DNA of 64,000 nucleotides from Rhizobiales bacterium Y(2018). Its GTDB lineage: Bacteria; Pseudomonadota; Alphaproteobacteria; Rhizobiales; Aestuariivirgaceae. Location of the stretch: NCBI GenBank assembly GCA_005502925.1, contig SCPD01000006.1, positions 1 to 64,000 on the forward strand, given 5' to 3'. Shown here one piece after another: positions 19,406-27,931 of the stretch (positions are counted from its first letter, which is position 1; each line of letters opens with the position of its first letter). Under the pieces are notes generated by a model that did not search any database, was not told where the DNA came from, and worked only from the letters and a program-made list of their open reading frames with translations. The position numbers were made by a program, and so were the translations under genes.

Positions 19406-20243
19406 GTACAAGCCGCAAGGGCCGGAAGGCATCTCGTATGATCGCGCCACCCTCATCAAGGCGCATGAAACGCCGCGTTTCCTGTGGGGCGATGAAAAGG
19501 CGCGCTATGTGTCGGACTGGATCTACGGCTCCTCGCCGAAGATCCATATGATGAGCTTCGAGATGTCGGTCGGCGCGCGTTTCGGCAACTCGCCCGACTT
19601 CAAGACTTATTACAACTGCGCCGAGACCTATCACTGCCTGAAAGGTGAATTCACTTTCCATTGCCCCGAGACCGGCGAGGTGCATGTGCTCCGGAAAGGC
19701 GACACGCTCTATTTCCCGCCCAATACCTGGCACTGGGGTTATAATTTCGGTTCCGAGACCTCGCATATTCTCGAATGCCTGACGCCGCGCACGCTCGAAG
19801 CGGTCGAGGCCTATGCGGCCAAGCAGCCCTGGCTCGACAAGACCAAGCTCGGGCCGCGCGAGGCGCTCGGCAACTTTCCGCCGGCAAAGACGGCTGCGGC
19901 CGGTCAGCGCGCCACGCTCGTGCGCCCGGGCGAGTATGTCTACGAGATCGTCGGCGAGACGCGGCCGATGCGGGTCGGCCTCGTCTGCGGAAACGAAAAA
20001 CTGACCGTCGGTATTATTGACCTTCACGCCGGACAGGAGTGTGAATGGATCAGCCACAAGGGCGACAAGGTCATCTACAGCCTCGAGGGGAGGAGCAATA
20101 TCTATCTGCCCGACGAAACACCGAATTGGTGGGAGCTCAATCCCGGCGATGCTGCCTTTATTCCGGGCGGTGTCCGCCATGCGTTCTTCAACACGTCGGA
20201 CGGACCTTCGAAAGTGATCTTCGGCGTGGCGCCTGATTATTGA
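19392..20243 (+). CDS. Double-cupin protein of unknown substrate
   Basis: A 283-residue protein with two cupin barrels, about residues 45-125 and 190-280. The first has YHCLKGEFTFHCPETGEVH and GDTLYFPPNTWHWGYN; the second has EWISHKGDKVIYSLEGRSNI and GDAAFIPGGVRHAFFNTS. Histidines are placed as possible metal ligands in each barrel. It could be a dioxygenase, isomerase or sensor. Overlap with the TetR gene and position before a polyamine-type transporter suggest it handles the imported ligand. Confidence 0.78.
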   Translation: MNQDKYKPQGPEGISYDRATLIKAHETPRFLWGDEKARYVSDWIYGSSPKIHMMSFEMSVGARFGNSPDFKTYYNCAETYHCLKGEFTFHCPETGEVHVLRKGDTLYFPPNTWHWGYNFGSETSHILECLTPRTLEAVEAYAAKQPWLDKTKLGPREALGNFPPAKTAAAGQRATLVRPGEYVYEIVGETRPMRVGLVCGNEKLTVGIIDLHAGQECEWISHKGDKVIYSLEGRSNIYLPDETPNWWELNPGDAAFIPGGVRHAFFNTSDGPSKVIFGVAPDY

Positions 20244-20289
20244 GGCGTCGGCCCCGTGAAAATGAGAACAGATATCAGGGAGACAGACC

Positions 20290-21414
20290 ATGGCATTGCA
20301 TAAGGACGACCTCGCTCTGCTTTTGAAGATGGACCGCCGCCGGTTCATGGCGGCGATGGCGGCGGCCTCGGGCACATTGGCGCTCGGCAGCCTGCCGGCC
20401 CGCGCCGACACGACGGTGAACTGGCTCGGCTGGCAAGGTTATGACGAGCCGGTGAAGCTCGGCTCGTTCCTGAAGGATAACGGCATTGCGCTCGCCACGA
20501 CCTACATCAACACCAATGAAGAGATCATCACAAGGCTGCAGGCCGGCGGCGTCGGCCAGATCGACTTCATCACCATCTATTACGGCCATATCCCGATCCT
20601 CATCGCCGCCGATCTGATCGAGCCGATCGATGAGAGCAAGGTGTCGGGCATCGCCGACATCTTCCCGGAATTCCTCAATGTCGATACGATCCGCAAGGAC
20701 GGCAAGCTCTATGCGGTGCCGTTCAGCTGGGGCACGCTGTCGATGGTCTATGATCCGTCGGCGACCGCCAAGCCCAGCTCGTGGAAAGACGCATTGAAGG
20801 ACGACGTCAAGGGCAAGGTCGCCATGGTCGACGACATGACCGGGCTGCTCGCCACCTGGGCGCCGATCGTCACCGGCACCAAGACGGCGACGCGGCTCAC
20901 CATGGACGAGCTCAAGAAGACGATCGATTTCCTCATCACCATCAAGAAGAACCATGCCCGCACCTTCTCGGCCTCTTACGGCGAGGCGGTCGATCTCTTC
21001 GCGCGCGGCGAAGTGGTGACCTCGGTGATCGGCTGGGACGCGATGGTGGGCTTCGCCGCCGCCAAGAACAAGGTGCTCGATTTCGTCGTGCCGGATGAAG
21101 GAGCCATGGTGTTCATGGACACGCTCGCCATCCCCAAGGGCGCGCCCAATCGTGATCTCGCTTATAAGCTCCTCGGCCAGTCGATCTCGCCCGAAGGCCA
21201 GAAGCAGATCGCCGACGCGTTGACGCAGGCGATCATCACCAAGGCGGCGCTGCCGCTCGTCGATGAGAAGAACAAGAAGATCTATCAGTACGACAATCTG
21301 CCGAAGCTCTTCGAGAAGGCGCGCTTCTATCCTTTCTGGCCGATCGAGGCCGAGGGCGATTTCGTCACCCATGCGCAGGTGATGGAAGAATATCAGCGCT
21401 TCCTGAAGGCGTGA
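20290..21414 (+). CDS. ABC transporter substrate-binding protein, spermidine/putrescine type
   Basis: A 374-residue periplasmic binding protein of the PotD/PotF group. A twin-arginine signal peptide is likely (MDRRRFMAAMAAASGTLALG after a 13-residue leader). The mature part starts near TTVNWLGWQGYDEPV, typical of PotD-like proteins. AGGGAGA before 20290 supports this start over the internal ATG at 20329. The permease and ATPase genes follow, after a repeat. The ligand may be a polyamine or another small cation or organic acid; the family does not settle it. Confidence 0.88.
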   Translation: MALHKDDLALLLKMDRRRFMAAMAAASGTLALGSLPARADTTVNWLGWQGYDEPVKLGSFLKDNGIALATTYINTNEEIITRLQAGGVGQIDFITIYYGHIPILIAADLIEPIDESKVSGIADIFPEFLNVDTIRKDGKLYAVPFSWGTLSMVYDPSATAKPSSWKDALKDDVKGKVAMVDDMTGLLATWAPIVTGTKTATRLTMDELKKTIDFLITIKKNHARTFSASYGEAVDLFARGEVVTSVIGWDAMVGFAAAKNKVLDFVVPDEGAMVFMDTLAIPKGAPNRDLAYKLLGQSISPEGQKQIADALTQAIITKAALPLVDEKNKKIYQYDNLPKLFEKARFYPFWPIEAEGDFVTHAQVMEEYQRFLKA

Positions 21415-21425
21415 TTCTTGAGACA

Positions 21426-21534
21426 CCCCACCCGGCGCTTCGCGCCACCCTCCCCGCAAAGCGGGGAGGGAGCAATTCAGGATCCACCCTCCCCGGAACG
21501 GGGAGGGTGGCGAGCGCAAGCGAGCCGGGTGGGG
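21426..21534. repeat. Nested palindromic repeat inside the ABC operon
   Basis: CCCCACCCGGC (21426-21436) pairs with GCCGGGTGGGG (21524-21534). Inside lie CCCTCCCCGC/GCGGGGAGGG and CACCCTCCCC/GGGGAGGGTG hairpins. The GGCGCTTCGCGCC and GAGCGCAAGCGAGC sub-motifs look like modules of dispersed rhizobial repeats. It sits between the binding-protein gene and the ATPase gene and could act as an mRNA processing or attenuation point that lowers ATPase and permease expression relative to the binding protein. Confidence 0.75.
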
Positions 21535-21545
21535 ATTTAATAAGC

Positions 21546-22583
21546 ATGACCTCCACACCCCTTCTCAAACTCTCCGGCCTTTCCAAATCCTTCGGCGCGG
21601 CGCGTGCCGTCGAGCCGCTCGATCTCACCGTCCAGGCCGGTGACTTCTGCGCCATATTGGGCCCGTCAGGCTGCGGCAAGTCCACTTTACTCCGCATGAT
21701 CGCCGGCTTCATCGAGCCTTCATCGGGTTCGATCGCGATCGAAGGGCGAGACATCACCGCGCTCGGACCGGAGAAACGCCCGACCAATATGGTTTTCCAG
21801 AGCTACGGGCTGTTTCCGCATCTGACCGTTGCCGAGAATGTCGGCTTCGGTCTCGCTCTGCAGAAGAAATCCAAGGACGAGGTCAGCCGGCGCACCGACG
21901 AGGCCTTGCGCCTGGTGCGACTCGAAGCCTTCAGCCAGCGCATGATCGACCGCCTGTCGGGCGGACAGCAGCAGCGTGTGGCGCTTGCCCGCGCCCTGAT
22001 CATGCGGCCCAAGATCCTGCTGCTCGACGAACCTCTGGCGGCGCTCGACCTGAAACTGCGTCATCAGATGCAGGAAGAACTGCGCCGCATTCATCAGGAA
22101 ATCGGCGGCACCTTCATTTTCGTCACCCACGATCAGAGCGAGGCCTTCGCGCTCGCCAATCTGGTGGCGGTGATGAATCAGGGTCGGGTCGAGCAGATCG
22201 GCAGCCCGGCGGAAGTCTATCTGTCGCCCGCCACTTTGTTCGTCGCCGATTTCGTCGGCGAGACGAGCCTGCTCGCCGGCGAGCGGCGGCAAGGCCGGGT
22301 CACGCTCAAGGCCGGACCACATTTTGCGAGTGCCGGCCGCGACGGGCCGGTGCGCGCCATAGTGCGCCCCGAACGCGTGGGGCTCAAATCCGACGGCGTG
22401 CCGGCGGTTGTCACCGATGCGGTGTTCTTCGGGGCCTCGCTCAAAGTGTCGCTGCGCCTGCCTTCCGACGAGACATTGATCCTGCGCAGCAGCGAGGCCG
22501 ATGCCGCGGCGCGCTATCGTATCGGCGAGAGGCTTGCTGTCGGCTGGGAAGACCAGCAGGTCATCGACGCGGGACCTGGGTAA
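21546..22583 (+). CDS. ABC transporter ATP-binding protein, PotA-like
   Basis: A 345-residue ATPase of the MalK/PotA group. Walker A is GPSGCGKSTLL, the signature LSGGQQQRVALARAL, Walker B ILLLDEPLAALD, and the switch His lies in FVTHDQSEAFALA. A C-terminal TOBE domain (about residues 270-345) is present. The start at 21546 follows the repeat, with GGTGGGG as a distant Shine-Dalgarno. The stop codon overlaps the start of the first permease gene. Confidence 0.93.
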   Translation: MTSTPLLKLSGLSKSFGAARAVEPLDLTVQAGDFCAILGPSGCGKSTLLRMIAGFIEPSSGSIAIEGRDITALGPEKRPTNMVFQSYGLFPHLTVAENVGFGLALQKKSKDEVSRRTDEALRLVRLEAFSQRMIDRLSGGQQQRVALARALIMRPKILLLDEPLAALDLKLRHQMQEELRRIHQEIGGTFIFVTHDQSEAFALANLVAVMNQGRVEQIGSPAEVYLSPATLFVADFVGETSLLAGERRQGRVTLKAGPHFASAGRDGPVRAIVRPERVGLKSDGVPAVVTDAVFFGASLKVSLRLPSDETLILRSSEADAAARYRIGERLAVGWEDQQVIDAGPG

Positions 22584-23431
22584 TGCGCCGGGCCATACTG
22601 CTGCTCGCCCCGTCTCTCGCCGTGCTCATCGGCATCTTCGCCATACCGGTGCTGCTCCTCTTCGTGGTGAGCTTCTGGTCGGTGAAGAGCTTCAGGCTGC
22701 AGCCCGATTTCTCACTTGCCGCCTGGCATCGCTTCTTCACTGTCTATGGCGACCTCACGCTCTACACACTGGCGGTTGGTCTGGCGGTCGGGCTGTTCTG
22801 CACGCTGCTCGGCTTCGTCTTTGCCTATGCGGCGCGTTTCAAGGCGGGGCGGTTCGGTGATCTTTTGCTCGTCGCCACGCTCATCACCTTGTTCGGCGGC
22901 TATCTGGTCAAGATCTATGCCTGGAAATCGATCCTCGGCGCCGACGGGCTTCTCAACCAGGCGCTGATGGGTATCGGCTTGACCTCCCAGCCGCTCGCCT
23001 TCCTCATCTACAGCCGGGGCGCCGTCATCATCGCGCTGGTGCATTTCCTTTTGCCCTTCGCCATCCTGCCGATCTACGCCTCGTTGCGGAATGTCTCTGA
23101 AACGACGATCGAGGCGGCGCGGGACCTTGGCGCCTCAGCTTCGCAGGTGCTGATGCGGGTCATCGTGCCGCAATGCCTGTCGGGCCTGTTCTCGGCCTTC
23201 GCCTTCTGCTTCCTGCTCGCCGCCGGCGATTATGTGACGCCGATGCTGCTCGGCGGCACGTCGGGCAGCATGCTCGGCCAGTTCGTGCTTCTCGAATTCT
23301 CGACCAACTTCAACTGGCCGGCGGGCTCAGCCATGTCCTTCGGCCTGCTCTTCGTCTGTCTCCTGGTGATCGGTGCGCTTGCCGCAGCGGGCAGCCGGCT
23401 GATGCGGCGTGGCGAGGGAGCGGCGTCATGA
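22583..23431 (+). CDS. ABC transporter permease, PotB-like
   Basis: A 282-residue membrane protein with about six helices and the EAA loop (EAARDLGASASQVLMRVIVP) that docks on the ATPase. It belongs to the binding-protein-dependent permeases of polyamine type; the LLGGTSGSMLGQFV section after the loop is typical of PotB homologues. The start overlaps the ATPase stop (TAATG) and the end overlaps the next permease gene (ATGA), so all three are translationally coupled. Confidence 0.93.
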   Translation: MRRAILLLAPSLAVLIGIFAIPVLLLFVVSFWSVKSFRLQPDFSLAAWHRFFTVYGDLTLYTLAVGLAVGLFCTLLGFVFAYAARFKAGRFGDLLLVATLITLFGGYLVKIYAWKSILGADGLLNQALMGIGLTSQPLAFLIYSRGAVIIALVHFLLPFAILPIYASLRNVSETTIEAARDLGASASQVLMRVIVPQCLSGLFSAFAFCFLLAAGDYVTPMLLGGTSGSMLGQFVLLEFSTNFNWPAGSAMSFGLLFVCLLVIGALAAAGSRLMRRGEGAAS

Positions 23432-24189
23432 TCTGGCGTCTCGTCATCGCGCTATTCCTGCTCTTCATGCTGGGGCCGATCCTGCTCGTCGTGCTGTTCT
23501 CCTTCGGCTCGAACGCACTGATCGGTTTTCCAATGGGTGGGCTGACCCTCGACTGGTATACGAAGCTCGCTCAGGACACCGGTTTCCATTCCGCCTTCTG
23601 GGCGAGCTTCATCGTGGCGCTGGCGACGGCGACCCTCGCCACCATCACCGGCACCTGCGCGGCGCTGGCGCTCACCAAGGCAGCGCCCAAGCTGGTCAGA
23701 AGCGCACTCGCCGCTCTGTCGCTGCCGGTGCTGCTGCCGCCCTTGGTCGTTGCCATCGCCATCGTCGTGCTGTTCGTGCGTGGGCTGGGGCTCGGGCTTG
23801 GCTTGCCGGTCGTCATATTGGGCCACATATTGGTGGCGCAGCCTTTCGTCATCCTGATCGTGATGGCCAGGCTCGCCCGCTTCGATCAGGCGACCGTCGA
23901 TGCGGCGCGCGATCTCGGCGCCACGCACTGGCAGGCCTTCCGGCTCGTCACGCTGCCGCAGATTGCGAGCGCACTCATCGGCGCGGCGCTCGTCAGCGCC
24001 GCCATCTCGCTCGATGATTTCATCATCGCCTCCTTCACCATCGGCGGCGGCAACACGATCTCGACTTTCGTCTGGGGCAAGATGCGCACCACGCTCGATC
24101 CCTCGATCAATGCGATCGCGACGATCCTGCTGGTGCTGACAGTGGGGCTCTCGGCGCTGGCGCTCCGGGTGAGCAAGTATAAGGGCTAA
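23428..24189 (+). CDS. ABC transporter permease, PotC-like
   Basis: A 253-residue membrane protein with six predicted helices and the EAA-type loop (AARDLGATHWQAFRLVTLPQ). The SLDDFIIASFTIGGGNTIST motif is characteristic of PotC permeases. The start at 23428 overlaps the PotB-like gene by 4 nt; a much longer frame reading into the upstream gene has no membrane-protein character. It ends the operon before a palindromic repeat. Confidence 0.93.
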   Translation: MIWRLVIALFLLFMLGPILLVVLFSFGSNALIGFPMGGLTLDWYTKLAQDTGFHSAFWASFIVALATATLATITGTCAALALTKAAPKLVRSALAALSLPVLLPPLVVAIAIVVLFVRGLGLGLGLPVVILGHILVAQPFVILIVMARLARFDQATVDAARDLGATHWQAFRLVTLPQIASALIGAALVSAAISLDDFIIASFTIGGGNTISTFVWGKMRTTLDPSINAIATILLVLTVGLSALALRVSKYKG

Positions 24190-24192
24190 TCC

Positions 24193-24292
24193 GTCATCCC
24201 GGCGAAAGCCGGGATCCACTGAACAAGTGCAATCTGGGAAGCGCTGTGCGCATGGACGGAATATAATGGGTCCCGGCTTTCGCCGGGATGAC
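24193..24292. repeat. Long palindromic repeat, family shared with 14537-14634
   Basis: A left arm starting GTCATCCCGGCGAAAGCC (24193-24218) and a right arm TGGGTCCCGGCTTTCGCC through GATGAC (24267-24292) form a near-perfect long inverted repeat around a 48-base centre. Each arm is also a small hairpin. It fills the gap between the convergent potC-like and sdhB genes and could serve as a terminator for both. The left arm is identical over 26 bases to the copy at 14537. Confidence 0.85.
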
Positions 24293-24300
24293 GATAGTTA

Positions 24301-25077
24301 TTACAGCCGCCGCTCGACCATCATCTTCTTGATCTCGGCGATGGCCTTGGCCGGGTTCAGATGCTTCGGGCAGGCCTTGGCGCAATTCATGATTGTGTGG
24401 CAGCGATAGAGGCGGAACGGATCCTCGAGATTGTCGAGGCGTTCGCCGGTCCCCTCATCGCGGCTGTCGATCAGCCAGCGATAGGCCTGGAGCAGGACGG
24501 CCGGGCCCAGATAACGGTCGCCGTTCCACCAATAGCTCGGGCACGAGGTCGAGCAGCAGGCGCACAGGATGCATTCATAAAGCCCGTCGAGCTTGGCGCG
24601 GTCGGGGCGCGACTGCTTCCATTCGGCCTGCGGCGTCGGCGTCGAGGTCTTGAGCCAGGGCTCGATCGAGCGATGCTGGGCATAAAAGCGGGTGAGGTCG
24701 GGGACGAGATCCTTGACCACCGGCATATGCGGCAGCGGATAGATCTTCACCGGGCCCTTCACGTCGTCGATGGATTTGAGGCAGGCGAGCGTATTGGTGC
24801 CGTCGATATTCATGGCGCAGGAGCCGCAAATGCCTTCGCGGCATGAACGGCGGAAGGTCAGCGTCGCATCCTGCTCGTTCTTGATCTTGATCAGCGCGTC
24901 GAGCACCATCGGGCCGCAGGACTTCATGTCGACATGATACGTGTCGAGGCGCGGATTCTGGTGATCATCCGGCGACCAGCGATAGATGCGGAATTCCCTG
25001 AGATCGCCGCCCTCGGGCTTAGGCCAGGCTTTGCCCGTATCGACCTTGGAATTCTGCGGAAGGCTGAAGGCAACCAT
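24301..25077 (-). CDS. sdhB: Succinate dehydrogenase iron-sulfur subunit
   Basis: A 258-residue subunit of respiratory complex II. The N-terminal [2Fe-2S] ferredoxin domain has [15 protein letters not shown]. The C-terminal domain has [16 protein letters not shown] and [17 protein letters not shown], which ligate the [4Fe-4S] and [3Fe-4S] clusters. Length and motifs are canonical. It is the last gene of the sdhCDAB operon on the minus strand, 15 nt after sdhA. Confidence 0.97.
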   Translation of the reverse strand: MVAFSLPQNSKVDTGKAWPKPEGGDLREFRIYRWSPDDHQNPRLDTYHVDMKSCGPMVLDALIKIKNEQDATLTFRRSCREGICGSCAMNIDGTNTLACLKSIDDVKGPVKIYPLPHMPVVKDLVPDLTRFYAQHRSIEPWLKTSTPTPQAEWKQSRPDRAKLDGLYECILCACCSTSCPSYWWNGDRYLGPAVLLQAYRWLIDSRDEGTGERLDNLEDPFRLYRCHTIMNCAKACPKHLNPAKAIAEIKKMMVERRL

Positions 25078-25092
25078 CTTGATCTATAACTC

Positions 25093-26934
25093 CTAGTACA
25101 CCCGAGCCTTCGGCTTGATATAGGCGATGTCGTTGGACATGGTGAAATCATGCACCGGACGATAGCCGAGGCTCACTTCGCGCTTGGCATCGTCGGCCCA
25201 GGCGAGCGTGTGCTTCATCCAGTCCTTGTCGTCGCGCTCGGCGAAGTCTTCGCGCGCATGAGCGCCGCGGCTTTCTTCGCGGGCCAGGGCGCCTTCGACC
25301 GTCACCGCGGCCTGCGCGATGAGATTGTCATATTCGAGCGTCTCGACCAGATCGGAATTCCAGATCAGCGAGCGGTCGGAGACGTGGATGTCGGCGGTCG
25401 CCTGCCACACATCGGCGATGAGCTTCTTGCCCTCGGCCAGAACTTCGCCGGTGCGGAACACCGCGCAGTTGTTCTGCATCGTGCGCTGCATGCGGTTGCG
25501 CAACTGCGCCGTCGGCGTGCCGCCCTTGGCATAACGGTAGTGGTCGAGCCTGGCGATCGAGGCCTCGCCCGCATCCTTGGGCAGTTCGGCATGTGCCATA
25601 TTGGGCTCGATCTCCTCGGCGCATTTGAGCGCCGCGGCGCGGCCGAAGACGACGAGGTCGATGAGCGAGTTGGAGCCCAGGCGATTGGCGCCGTGCACGG
25701 AGACGCAGGCCGCTTCGCCGACCGCGTAAAGCCCCGGCACCACCTTTTCCGGATCGCTCGGGTCGCCGGCCAGCGCCTGGCCATGATAGTTGGTCGGCAC
25801 GCCGCCCATATTGTAATGCACCGTCGGCACGATCGGGATCGGGTCGCGGGTGACGTCGACATTGGCGAAGATCTTGGCCGATTCGCTGATGCCCGGGAGG
25901 CGCTCTTCCAGGATCTTGGGGTCGAGATGCTCGAGATGGAGATGGATGTGATCCTTCTCCGGCCCGATGCCGCGGCCCTCGCGGATCTCGATGGTCATCG
26001 AGCGCGAGACGACGTCGCGCGACGCCAGATCCTTGGCCGACGGCGCATAACGCTCCATGAAGCGCTCGCCGGCGGAATTGGTGAGATACCCGCCTTCACC
26101 GCGGGCGCCTTCGGTGATGAGAACGCCGACGCCATAGATGCCGGTCGGATGGAACTGCACGAATTCCATGTCCTGCAACGGCAGGCCGGCGCGCAGCACC
26201 ATGGCATTGCCGTCACCGGTGCAGGTGTGCGCCGAGGTGGCGGAGAAATAAGCGCGGCCATAACCGCCGGTGGCGAGGATGACCCGATGGGCGCGGAAGC
26301 GGTGCAGCGAACCGTCTTCGAGCGACAAGGCCATCACACCGCGGCAGGCGCCGTCCTCCATGATGAGGTCAAGGGCGAAATATTCGACGAAGAACTCGGT
26401 CGAATAGCGCAGCGACTGGCCATAAAGCGTGTGCAGCATGGCATGGCCGGTACGGTCGGCCACCGCGCAGGTGCGCTGCACCGGCGGGCCATCGCCGAAA
26501 TTCATCATATGGCCTCCGAAGGGCCGCTGATAGATCTTGCCTTCCTCGGTGCGCGAGAAGGGCATGCCGAAATGCTCGAGTTCGTAAACGGCGACCGGCG
26601 CGTTGCGGCACATATATTCGATGGCGTCCTGGTCGCCGAGCCAGTCGGCGCCCTTGACGGTGTCGTACATATGCCAGCGCCAGTTGTCGGGGCCCATATT
26701 GCCGAGCGAGGCAGCGATGCCGCCCTGCGCCGCGACGGTGTGCGAGCGGGTCGGGAACACCTTGGTGATGCAGGCGGTCTTGAGGCCCGATTGCGAGGCG
26801 CCAAGCGCGGCGCGAAGCCCCGAGCCGCCGGCGCCGACAACGACGACGTCAAAGCTGTGATCGGTGATCGGATAGGCCCGCCCGCCGACGGTGAAGGATT
26901 TGGGGGCGGTTGCGGTAATTTCAGGCGCGGCCAT
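25093..26934 (-). CDS. sdhA: Succinate dehydrogenase flavoprotein subunit
   Basis: A 613-residue flavoprotein. FAD is attached to the His of [10 protein letters not shown]. The nucleotide-binding motif is [15 protein letters not shown], and the active-site [21 protein letters not shown] stretch is intact. The C-terminal [12 protein letters not shown] section is standard for alphaproteobacterial SdhA. It oxidises succinate to fumarate in the TCA cycle and passes electrons to SdhB. It follows sdhD after 4 nt. Confidence 0.98.
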   Translation of the reverse strand: MAAPEITATAPKSFTVGGRAYPITDHSFDVVVVGAGGSGLRAALGASQSGLKTACITKVFPTRSHTVAAQGGIAASLGNMGPDNWRWHMYDTVKGADWLGDQDAIEYMCRNAPVAVYELEHFGMPFSRTEEGKIYQRPFGGHMMNFGDGPPVQRTCAVADRTGHAMLHTLYGQSLRYSTEFFVEYFALDLIMEDGACRGVMALSLEDGSLHRFRAHRVILATGGYGRAYFSATSAHTCTGDGNAMVLRAGLPLQDMEFVQFHPTGIYGVGVLITEGARGEGGYLTNSAGERFMERYAPSAKDLASRDVVSRSMTIEIREGRGIGPEKDHIHLHLEHLDPKILEERLPGISESAKIFANVDVTRDPIPIVPTVHYNMGGVPTNYHGQALAGDPSDPEKVVPGLYAVGEAACVSVHGANRLGSNSLIDLVVFGRAAALKCAEEIEPNMAHAELPKDAGEASIARLDHYRYAKGGTPTAQLRNRMQRTMQNNCAVFRTGEVLAEGKKLIADVWQATADIHVSDRSLIWNSDLVETLEYDNLIAQAAVTVEGALAREESRGAHAREDFAERDDKDWMKHTLAWADDAKREVSLGYRPVHDFTMSNDIAYIKPKARVY

Positions 26935-26938
26935 GCGC

Positions 26939-27310
26939 TCAGGCTCCGAAGCTCATGGACAGGATCGCATAAAGGGCGGCGACGCCCAGAGCGATGGTGA
27001 AGAAGGCATTGCCGAGCAGGCACGCGATGCGCCAGCCGCCATGCACATAGTCTTCGATGACGACCTGCATGCCGAGGCGCATATGCCAGAGGATCGACAG
27101 GAAGGAGGCGATGAGCGCGATGGCGATGAGGGGATGTTTGACGCTGGCGACCAGAGCGGCGCGGTCGGCGCCGAGATGGCAGAGAATGAAAATGACGAGG
27201 AACAAGACCAGCGGGATATTGGCGATCGCCGTCACCCGCTGCAGCCACCAATGTTCGGTGCCGGTCTTGGCGGAGCCAAGGCCCCGCACCATGCCAAGAG
27301 GTGTCTTCAT
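26939..27310 (-). CDS. sdhD: Succinate dehydrogenase membrane anchor subunit
   Basis: A 123-residue subunit with three transmembrane helices. The haem b and quinone region motif [17 protein letters not shown] is the standard SdhD signature. The start at 27310 ([12 protein letters not shown]) overlaps the sdhC stop (ATGA); an 88-residue upstream extension lies inside sdhC and is not real. It anchors SdhAB to the inner membrane together with SdhC. Confidence 0.95.
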   Translation of the reverse strand: MKTPLGMVRGLGSAKTGTEHWWLQRVTAIANIPLVLFLVIFILCHLGADRAALVASVKHPLIAIALIASFLSILWHMRLGMQVVIEDYVHGGWRIACLLGNAFFTIALGVAALYAILSMSFGA

Positions 27311-27711
27311 AGGGTGCCTCGCACCAGATAGACGCCGATCCACAGCGCGAATGTCAGGACTATCGACAGAACGAGATTGGCGCGGGCCATGAATTCGACG
27401 GTCGAAAGCTTGAAGCCGTGGCCGGTGTCCCACAGGAGATGGCGCAGGCCGCCCAGCATGTGGTGGATCAGCGCCCAGGTGAAGCCGAACAGGATGATCT
27501 TGCTCAGCCAGAAGCCGAAGACCGCCTGGGTCATGGCGAAATACTCGGCCGAAATGGCGCCGGCGATGAGCCACCAGACGAAGAAGACGATGCCGAAATA
27601 AAGGGCGCTGCCGGTGATGCGATGCACGATGGACATCATCATGGTCAGCATCGGCCGGTAGATCTGCAGATGCGGCGACAGAGGCCGCTTGTCGGTATGT
27701 GTTTCAGCCAT
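27307..27711 (-). CDS. sdhC: Succinate dehydrogenase cytochrome b556 subunit
   Basis: A 134-residue membrane subunit with three helices. It has RPLSPHLQIYRP near the N-terminus, the SIVHRITGSALY motif, and HHMLGGLRHLLWDTGHG, which provides the haem-ligand His region. First gene of the minus-strand sdhCDAB operon. The 220-base gap to prfC on the other strand should hold divergent promoters, though no strong consensus is visible. Confidence 0.95.
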   Translation of the reverse strand: MAETHTDKRPLSPHLQIYRPMLTMMMSIVHRITGSALYFGIVFFVWWLIAGAISAEYFAMTQAVFGFWLSKIILFGFTWALIHHMLGGLRHLLWDTGHGFKLSTVEFMARANLVLSIVLTFALWIGVYLVRGTL

Positions 27712-27931
27712 TGGTCGTATTTGGTCTCAGCTAGGTCGCCTTTTAACCCGGTCCATGCTGCACTGCAATGATCCATAAGGCATAGCGTGTGTGCAGGAAA
27801 GCAGGTGCGGGTATCTATCCGGTCAGGTGTTAAGCATTTGAATCCAGTCGTGTTTGTGCCTTAGGGCCGCCCAGGGGTGACATAGCGGGGTCGAGGTGCT
27901 AGGGGACCCGCCGAAACAGAGCCCAAAATCA

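Noticed and set aside
25150-27000. A 616-codon plus-strand open frame
   Set aside because: It is the exact antisense of sdhA, whose flavin and active-site motifs are unambiguous.
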